From assembly GCA_030789695.1 (NCBI GenBank), contig CM061132.1:151474597-151538596 (forward strand): a DNA stretch of 64,000 nucleotides. The letters run 5' to 3'. The stretch comes from Scilla litardierei (taxonomy: Eukaryota > Streptophyta > Magnoliopsida > Asparagales > Asparagaceae). A program made the position numbers and the translations under genes. The notes under the pieces were generated by a model, which saw only the letters and a list, made by a program, of their open reading frames with translations, made no database searches and was not told where the DNA came from. Below are positions 56,980-64,000 of the stretch, piece after piece; position 1 is the first letter of the stretch, and each line of letters begins with the position of its first letter.

Positions 56980-57994
56980 TCAATCTAGCAGATCGTCGTT
57001 CTCGAAGTCTTTAGCAGTAAAGACTGTTGGCGGCTGTACACCTGCCAAGTTTGTTTCAGGTCGAGACTTCTGGCTCGCCTGATATAGATCCTGTAGGTGG
57101 CGAGGAGTGCGGCAGTTTCTGGACCAATGGCCAGTCATGCCGCATCTATGGCATTTGTTCTCCCAGGTCTTCTTTGGAAGTGACACGTGCTTGGTGTCCT
57201 TTCGCTTCCAAGTGAAGTTTCTTTTCCCTTTATTGTTTTTGTTTGTCTGGGGAGCTGCACCTCTTGGTTGCTTCATTACCGCTTTCCCTTTAGTATTTTT
57301 AGTCTTCCTCTTGTTTTTCCACTTCTGGGGAGAAACGTGGTGGGCTTCAGGGATAGGGGCAGTGCCAGCTGGACGTAAGTTATGAGTTGCTAGCAGTAAA
57401 TCTCGATTCTGCTCTGCTCTAAGTAGGCATGAGATCAGATCGGAGAATCTCGTGAAGTTGCGTTCACGATACTGCTGCATGAGGATTGCATCTTTCTCGT
57501 GAAACGAGGTAAATGTTTTTTTCCAACATGCGCTGTTCTGTCACTTCTTCACCGCACAACTTCAGGCGTGAGGTGATGTTATGAAGTGCAGAATTATACT
57601 CAGCGACGGACTTATAGTCCTGAAGTCTGAGGTTTTCCCACTCATAACTGGCACGGGGTAATATAACATCAATTTGATGTTTATACCGTGCTTCCAGTGC
57701 TGTCCACAGGTCCTTCGGGTTCTCAACCGTTAAGTATTCGGCCTTTAAGGTCCGATCTATATGCTTCCTAATGTAGATTATGGCTTTCGCCTTATCTACA
57801 TCGGATACAGTGGTTGTGGGGCTGCTGCTAGCTGTAGCAGAAGCTTCGGCCGCTGCTGGGGCCGAGGAAGGAGCCAAAATGAACCCAAAGAGGGCCATTG
57901 AACGCAAGTGGAACTTCAGGTCCATTCGCCAACTCAGGTAATTTGTCCCTGCAGAATCGAGGACCTCGAAATCGACGCTTGCCAATTTTGCCAT
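56980..57994 (-). pseudogene. copia Gag with a single homopolymer frameshift
   Basis: The ATG at 57994 (MAKLASVDFEVLDSAGTNYL) opens a copia Gag (UBN2 type; KDLWTALEARYKHQ). At 57516-57522 the coding strand has seven A where six would keep frame, shifting into an early stop at 57464. The following frame (to 56980) carries the rest, including a canonical zinc knuckle C-X2-C-X4-H-X4-C (CHRCGMTGHWSRNC) and basic stretches. Apart from the one base, the protein looks complete. The defect could be real or a sequencing error. Confidence 0.88.
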
Positions 57995-57999
57995 TTATC

Positions 58000-59750
58000 T
58001 ACGTATTTTAAAATGAGCATGAATTAATTAAAATTCAAAAATTCATGCATAAAGAAAAAAAACAAGTAAAAATGCGGGGATCGGCCAGATACCCAAAATA
58101 GTACACCGTCCAAAGTTCGTTTAAAGTCCATAATAGAAAAAAAAATAATACAACTTTGGAAACCCAAACTGAACTGGGTCCCTATATCTCCGTCTTCATA
58201 TGCTGTTGCATCGAGCTTTGGCTTACACAGTCATGAATCGACTGCTTGCGGTCCAGCGGACGCGGCCAGGGAATTGACTAAGCCAGGACCACTTGTTACC
58301 CAGTCAAGCTAGGTTGGTCCAGCAAACTTAGCCAAGCACATTGACCGACATCATGATCCATTGAAGGAGTTTTCATCAATTCTATGTGCTGTTGCATCGA
58401 GCTTTGGCTTTAAAATACAAATTTCCTCACTTACAAATTCTCTCAAAAGAAAATAAAAGTGCAAGGAAAGTAAATAGGTATACAATGGCCGATCCCGAAA
58501 AACACATTTTTACTTATTTAAACATCCACGCAGTTCTAAATATGCTACAGGCATAAAAATAAACAACCACGCATATATCTCAAGCATAACATATGGTAAA
58601 GGAAACTAGAAAATATGATTATCTCGTAGACCACGTGGAAACGTCATACACCGTTAGGTTAGTTGACTAACGGCAGAGCGGTCTCAGGATCTTTAAGATA
58701 ATTATATTTTGAAAAATCTTAATATTCCATAAATAATTAATAATGCAAGAGTGATGTTTAACATAATTTTAGCAATATGACAAATTGGGCGTCAGGCCCA
58801 TAACAAGAAATTAAAATAAATTAATATTTTCATTGGAGCTGCAGGCCCATAAGTAAAATATTAATCATTTTAATAAGCAATTTTATTAACTTGGCTTCTA
58901 GCCCAAAAAGCCAAATTAATTTAGTATTAATCTTTGGGCTTCAGGCCCAGTTGCAAAATTTTAATTGACATATAAAATTTGCAATTGGATTAACTGGGCT
59001 TCTGGCCCAATTTGGAAAACCAAAATAATAATTAATCGGAATGGGATTGCAGGCCCATAAAACATACAGATAGTATGATTTATTAAATATAATAGCATAT
59101 AGCTCATAGCATTTTTCATTGTCAGTTTTATCTCCTTCTTCGATTATTATTATTATTATTATTTTTCAAATTTGACGTTGCTGCCTTGATTTTGCACACA
59201 GTAAGTAAGATGCTTATGCAAGGTCATGCTTAATTGCTAGTGTTAATGCACTGTATGCAAACTGGCACATATTGCTAGAATTTTAGGTCCAACAAGACAA
59301 AAGCTTTGAATTTAGCATGCCATTTAGAGGGGTTCGATGAATTTGGCTAGGCCCCACGCCATTCAAAATGGTGACAAGTGATAACATCTTAGGCATTTGC
59401 ATCTTCAGATTTCCCGGCCACAAATTTCTTTTTTTTTAAATTTTTGTTATTAATCAGATTTATACAAGACTTTAAGATAAGCTTTGTAAAATCATGTTTA
59501 TCAATATATTGTAATTTTCTACGGGATCAAAAAGTATTACCTCTAGATTAAAAAATCTAGGGACGATCGTAAAAATAGAAAATCCGTAGAAAGAGAAATC
59601 AACGCTCCTAATACGCCAAAACGGATCGCCGCAACGGAGAGCCGCAAAGGTACGCCGCAACAATAGATTCCTTCGCGCGTAGGGGATGGATTTTTGAGGG
59701 GAGACGGGATGAAAAGCTCAAAGAATTTTAGAGCAAACGTGCTGATAACG
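58000..59750 (-). other. long 5' leader of the young copia element
   Basis: About 1.75 kb between gag and the 5' LTR with no credible frame. It has a 24 bp direct repeat (TGCTGTTGCATCGAGCTTTG.. at 58201 and 58387) and the hairpin series at 58786-59057. Confidence 0.75.
58786..59057 (-). repeat. six GGGCTTCAGGCCC-type hairpins in copia leader
   Basis: Small inverted repeats near 58786, 58834, 58891, 58934, 58994 and 59042, 43-60 bases apart, in AT-rich sequence. The best two are TTGGGCTTCAGGCCCAG (58934) and CTGGGCTTCTGGCCCA (58994). Each unit also shares AATTAAT-type flanks, suggesting a decayed tandem array. Confidence 0.75.
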
Positions 59751-59966
59751 TGTTGTATGATAATGAACTCAAGAGAGAGAGAGAGAGAATTTCATTGCTA
59801 AGAATAAGTCACCATGGCTAAGAGCCATGGTGCTCTATTTATATATCTCATAGTGGGGAGGCCAAAAGCCTCTAGGAGACCAAGGGTCCCCATTACTCTA
59901 AGTAATGGGGGCCTAATGAATGGGTAATGAAGGAGGGTAGGCCAAAGGCCTCCCTCATTCATAACA
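59751..59966 (-). repeat. 5' LTR of young copia element
   Basis: 216 bp, almost identical to the 3' LTR. Confidence 0.95.
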
Positions 59967-60652
59967 AATGCAACATTATGGTAGGATGATGTTTTAGAGG
60001 GTGACATATGTGGCTATATGTCGTATGTTTCCAATTATTCTTTTTAAAATTATTCAAAACTATTATAAACTTTAGCCAAACCCGACTTGAAATTTAGCTA
60101 AGGCTGCCTTGAATTTTAAATTCTCTTTCTTAATTCTAAACAGCCTTGTTTCTAAAAACACACCGCTTTCTAAAATAATATACTGTTGTTACTTTTGATT
60201 GCTAGTTTCTTTCTTTCATATTTTCCATCAGTTTCTTGTATTCTCCTAGCCTTGAATCAAGAGAATATCTTGCCATTGTGGAACAGAGCATCTTGACACC
60301 TAGACTTGTCTGCTCAACACTCAACAAGCATATTTGGTATCTAAACACATCATTACTCCATTCCATTGTACGGAGTTGACATCTTTAACATTGAGCATGC
60401 TCTTATAAACTTTTGGGTTGGCAGTTGGCACACACATAAATTTTCCCTACTTATTGCAAATTTTCTTACTGTCTTGTAAAAATATCGAGAGAGAGAGTAA
60501 ATTGCATTCTGCCTCCATATTTTATGTGATACCAGTAATTAAACATAATTGATATTTAATAATAACATGAGATCAATTGAATTGGAGGCTAAGTGCAACT
60601 TATAATTAATTAGTCATTTACTTCATAAGGTCTCAGTGTTAGTATAAAGATC

Positions 60653-61220
60653 TGATACGCCCTCCCAAAACGGGTTAAGACGAAAGACGAAAGGACCGCA
60701 CTCTGAATACTCTACACTCGGGTATTCTTCCTCCAACGACCTTGCTTTCCACCTAATAATTCTCCTCCATAGCCCGGCCTAAGGATTCGCGTATTGGTTC
60801 TCCGTGAACCGTACTCGATCCCACCGGGCACCTTTCAGATCGTATCTGACTTAAGCATCAGAGGGGACTTGGTCGGAACCAAGGTCCGACCCCACCTGAC
60901 GAGCTCTCTCGTCCGCGCAGGTCAAAGAGACTTCACTCCGCCGAATCTACCCTTTGACGCTTCATCCACCAGAGACGAATGGCCTCGATCCCGAGCTCGT
61001 TCGACTCTCCACTCAAGGAGGCCGTCGTTATCCCGAAGCTACCCTTCGGGTTACCGACGCACAGATTCGCACATTCTGGACCGAGCAAACGCGTCGCTAC
61101 CCGATCTTGAAGGACACATGTGTCTCATGTAACCACGTCGATCTCTGACCCTCGAGACTACCGAACTGTGGTGAGAAAACGTCCCAAAACAACATCGACC
61201 ATATTTAATTACTGGTATCA
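60653..61220. repeat. probable LTR remnant
   Basis: GC-richer than its surroundings, begins TGATACG and ends GGTATCA. It has LTR-like wording of plant gypsy elements (CTGACTTAAGCATCAGAGGGG; GGTCCGACCCCACCTGACGAG). No partner LTR or target duplication was seen. The frame at 60794-61132 is not a recognisable protein. The flanks 59972-60652 and 61221-61640 hold nothing recognised. Confidence 0.45.
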
Positions 61221-61639
61221 AGAAGAACGTGTGCTCTCAATGCAATTTACCACCCACACACAAATTATTTCAAACCCTTCATTTGCCGTTCGATTTGCCG
61301 GTAACCATCCAACAAAATTTTCATTTGATTAGACCACTTAGCCTAACCCGACAATTCGTCTTTTGCATTTTAGGCATAGTCCACGTCAGATAGATGTTTG
61401 GTTTCCAAAGCACGGGTATATACGGAAATACTTGGACTAGATTTTATATTAGTTTACTAATTAGCAAAGAGAATTGATAAAAGCTGACACTTTCTTCTTT
61501 TTTAACCCCTAATAATAAGATGCTTGATTTTGCACACAAAAGTATAAACTCATGTTACATTGAATGTAGTAGCCATTTGAAATATTCAAATATTCAATGT
61601 GGACAAAATAATTAGAAAGAGGATACAATTAGGAAGTGT

Positions 61640-62455
61640 TGGATTTTTGGTCAATATTTCTTCAATTCAAAATGTATTTTTAGTCCCACATTACATGGAA
61701 GAATTCTCTTGTTGGAGTTTATTATTGACTTCGTGTTAATGGGCTGTTGGACTTGATATATGGGCTGGGTGCATGAGCCCAAACAGAAAGCCGAGCTCAA
61801 ATTGGATTGGGCCGAATGGAAAATGTGGACGACTGATCCGGAAACTCTTAGCGTGTGTGCACTGACGTCGCGCCGGCGCAGAGGGGTGCACGTGTGCGCG
61901 TATGTACGCAGAATGCCCGAGTTTTGCATCATATGTTCTGTCCTGCTGTTCGCCACCCCCCAAACACACACACACACGATCGAGTATAAACATCTATTTT
62001 TAAAAAAAATCTTTAAAACCATGTAATTAAATACTTTCGCAAGATTCCAAGCTACCTCGTTGCTAAATTGATAACCTTTATTTTATTTTCGATACGATTA
62101 GAATTTGGAACCACAAAGAAATATTTTCCTTCCGGATCAAGGGGCCTAAAGCAAATTTCACGTGCCCAATCATGTAAATTATTGTATTAATGAAGGGCTA
62201 ACGTAAAGTTTCTAGCAAAAGCGGGAAACATCAATAATTTTCCGACGATCCAACGGGCATCCGAGATCGTCCCAGTCGCCTCTCTTGGTCATCGTTGGCT
62301 GGCTGCCAACAGTAACGCGAATCACACCGCGTACGCAGTGCCGTCACCGCGTGGTAAGCTTGAGCTGCCACACTTAGCTCCTCGAACGGTCGCACCAAAA
62401 GGTTCCAGATTCGGTAACCGAACCTTAAATTAACCGGGTGACACCCACCTGCGGC
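61640..62455 (+). promoter_or_regulatory. ERD15 upstream region
   Basis: Contains TGACGTC (61863-61869) and two CACGTG G-boxes (61889-61894, 62159-62164), the ACGT-core type sites expected upstream of an ABA/stress-responsive gene. The part 61640-62030 begins TGTTGGATTTTTGG and has TAGTCCCACATTACA, which may be a TE fragment. Function is inferred from motifs only. Confidence 0.4.
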
Positions 62456-62463
62456 TATTTATA
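62456..62463 (+). promoter_or_regulatory. TATA box of ERD15-like gene
   Basis: TATTTATA lies about 30 bases before the likely transcription start (about 62490), in a GC-richer promoter region and about 130 bases before the 5'UTR intron. Confidence 0.65.
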
Positions 62464-62592
62464 CTCTCATTCTTCCCGTTCTCATCGCATCTTTTGTTTC
62501 AGATATTTTTATTCCATTGATCTGTCAGGTTTATAGATCGAAAGAGGAAAGATAAGAAGCGGGGATCAAAGACAAGATCTTTATCGGAAGAG

Positions 62593-63493
62593 GTAAAATT
62601 ATTTGATTTCAGATTCATGGATTGAATAGATCTGGACGATTGGAACCCACCTGATTTACGATTCAAACGATCTGATGTCTAAATTATTATTAGGATGGAT
62701 GTCTGATTTTCTCGTTGTTGAACTGTTAACTTGCGGATCTCACGAAACCTTCGTTTGATGACGTTTTTTCTTGGATTTGCTCGACTTAATCCTAGATCTG
62801 AGTATACGTACAGCGTTGACCTGAAATGAATCGAGATCTGAGATCCGAAGTGATTAAAAGCTGTGATCTTTGATGCTCTTGTTTCATTTAGTCGGATTTG
62901 ATTCTATTGGATGAGATCCATCTATGTTTGTCTTGTATTTGAGTTGTTATGCGCTGGATCTATGATCCTAGAAAGCTTACACCAGAAATTTCTGCTTTAG
63001 TGCTAGTTCTCTTGATCAAAGCTGTATTCTTGATGGCTTAGATCTGTAGATTTGATTTCCATGCTTTGTTGATGATGAGCTCTATCATGTCTAAATTGTT
63101 TAGCTTTTTATTATTACTAATTTTTAGTTGCAAATTATTTTGGGCTTGTATTTGTTTGATGGTAACCCTTCACTAGTAAATGACTTTCAATTGATACTGG
63201 TTTCAATGATCATGTGTCAATCGACAATACCTAAAGCTCGCAATTTGTCACGTGTGGCTATTTTGATGTGGCGTAGGCTTTTTGTATCAAGTGTTTGCTG
63301 TTAATGGGAAATTAAAACAAGTTTTCATTTGGTTGGATGTGAATTTGATTCTTTTGTCATAATTGATGCTTAATTTGGTTACAAATGATAATAAAGTGAA
63401 GTAATTATAAGTAATAGCACTTTTTACTATTGTTTCTGTATTTAAACAACATGAAGAGATCACTGAGAGGTGAGTTACAATTGATTTTTGCAG
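62593..63493 (+). other. 5'UTR intron of ERD15-like gene
   Basis: Donor GAG/GTAAAATT after the presumed leader exon (about 62490-62592) and acceptor TTTTTGCAG before GTGAAGGAAGCGC, 14 bases upstream of the start codon. It is 901 bp and T-rich. Leader introns of this kind are common in stress genes and often raise expression. Confidence 0.75.
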
Positions 63494-63507
63494 GTGAAGG
63501 AAGCGCA

Positions 63508-64000
63508 ATGAGTGCCTTGGTAAGATCAACGCTGAACCCAAACGCCCCTCTCTTCATCCCAGCGGCGTACCAGCAGGTGGAAGACTTCTCGCCCGAATGG
63601 TGGGAGCTGGTGAAGACGACGTCCTGGTTCCGCGACCACTGGTTCCGCCAGCACCAGGAGCAAGAGACCTTCGACGGGGATGAAGACGAAGATGTCGCCA
63701 ACATGCTGCCCGAATCTTTCGATCTTGGCATCACCGACGACTTCTCCAGTCTTGACTCCCTGGACGAAGCCGCCTTTCATGCGGCTTTCGATATTGTAGA
63801 GCAAGAGCCCTTTTATGCAGCAGGGGGGCAGAGGCATGGGGATGGGAAGATTAATGGTGGGTGTTTAGAATCATCCGTCTGTGTGTAGATGAGGAAGGCT
63901 TCTGTTGGGCCGTGGGATCTTATGATTTTATGGGCTGTATGTTTCTCTAACAGGTGTAAATGATGCAGAGGAATTGATCAAGAGCCTGAGCCTGAAATCT
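63508..64000 (+). CDS. ERD15: ERD15/CID1-like PAM2-motif protein, 5' part
   Basis: Coding exons: 63508-63856 and from 63954 past the window edge. The splice GATTAATG/GTGGGT..AACAG/GTGTAAATG keeps frame and avoids the stop just downstream. Residues 7-21 are a PAM2 motif (STLNPNAPLFIPAAY), the peptide that binds the MLLE domain of poly(A)-binding protein. Residues 23-46 match the conserved PAE1 block (VEDFSPEWWELV). An acidic middle follows (FDGDEDEDVANMLPESFDL). The usual C-terminal QPR region would be beyond the window. ERD15 is known as a small, rapidly dehydration- and ABA-responsive regulator. I chose ATG 63508 because the PAM2 motif starts within a few residues and the upstream in-frame codons lie in the leader intron. 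Confidence 0.92.

Larger units (their letters stand above)
52980..59966 (-). mobile_element. young full-length Ty1/copia retrotransposon (6987 bp), minus strand
   Basis: LTRs 52980-53193 (214 bp) and 59751-59966 (216 bp) differ by two substitutions and one AG unit. A perfect 5 bp duplication, AATGC, flanks it (52975-52979, 59967-59971). On the minus strand the order is 5' LTR, primer region (CGTTATCAGCACG directly after the LTR), a leader of about 1.75 kb, gag, pol, a polypurine tract (AAGGGGGAG, 53194-53202) and 3' LTR. Pol is uninterrupted; gag has one homopolymer frameshift. It is the youngest element in the window and contains no nested insertions. Confidence 0.95.

Noticed and set aside
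60794..61132. 112-codon frame
   Set aside because: Falls inside LTR-like sequence and shows no domain.
63430..63507. Upstream start for the ERD15-like protein
   Set aside because: Those codons lie in the leader intron and before the splice acceptor at 63493; family proteins begin just before the PAM2 motif.

Overview
The window is nuclear DNA of a flowering plant. Two host genes have spliced, plant-type coding sequence, and most of the rest is plant LTR retrotransposons, non-autonomous DNA elements and a LINE fragment. I cannot name the species from sequence alone.

Host genes. (1) The 3' ten coding exons of the magnesium chelatase subunit D gene (chlD/CHLD) lie on the + strand from 5429 to the stop at 23564; the 5' exons are off the left edge. 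All exon junctions keep frame. (2) The 5' part of an ERD15/CID1-like gene (PAM2-motif protein) starts at 63508, after a TATA box and a 5'UTR intron, and runs off the right edge. The two genes have no visible functional link.

Layout. 1-4504: antisense Ty3/gypsy copy in a chlD intron, carrying a hAT-like MITE. 7009-19310: a 12.3 kb chlD intron holding a TRIM-like LTR element (7567-8837) and a degraded gypsy element (9603-18986), itself carrying a 5'-truncated LINE (11242-12099) and, in its 3' LTR, a gag-only LTR element (TR-GAG type, 16222-18906). 23925-36522: a large foldback element downstream of chlD, containing a copia element (24220-34425), which contains a gypsy element (27687-34153), which contains a second copy of the first MITE (31191-31824): four nested layers. 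36748-48920: a tandem segmental duplication of about 2.3 kb; copy 1 is split by a chromodomain-bearing gypsy element (36841-44351, carrying a different hAT-like MITE), and copy 2 carries a 177 bp MITE. 49877-50762: solo copia LTR. 52980-59966: the youngest element, a copia copy with an uninterrupted 1156-residue pol. 60653-61220: probable LTR remnant, then the ERD15 promoter.

Most unusual observation. The gag-only element at 16222-18906 carries inside its gag reading frame about 14 short GC-rich palindromes spaced every 28-33 bases (17033-17439), nearly all with 5-10 bp arms and 2-7 nt loops. Degenerate versions occupy the same place in the related gypsy elements near 3540-3750 and 28540-28770, and in the TRIM-like element near 7885-8040. 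This looks like a family-wide structured segment between PBS and the gag core. The hAT-like MITEs, with perfect 8 bp target duplications and dense subterminal hexamer arrays, are the second notable feature.
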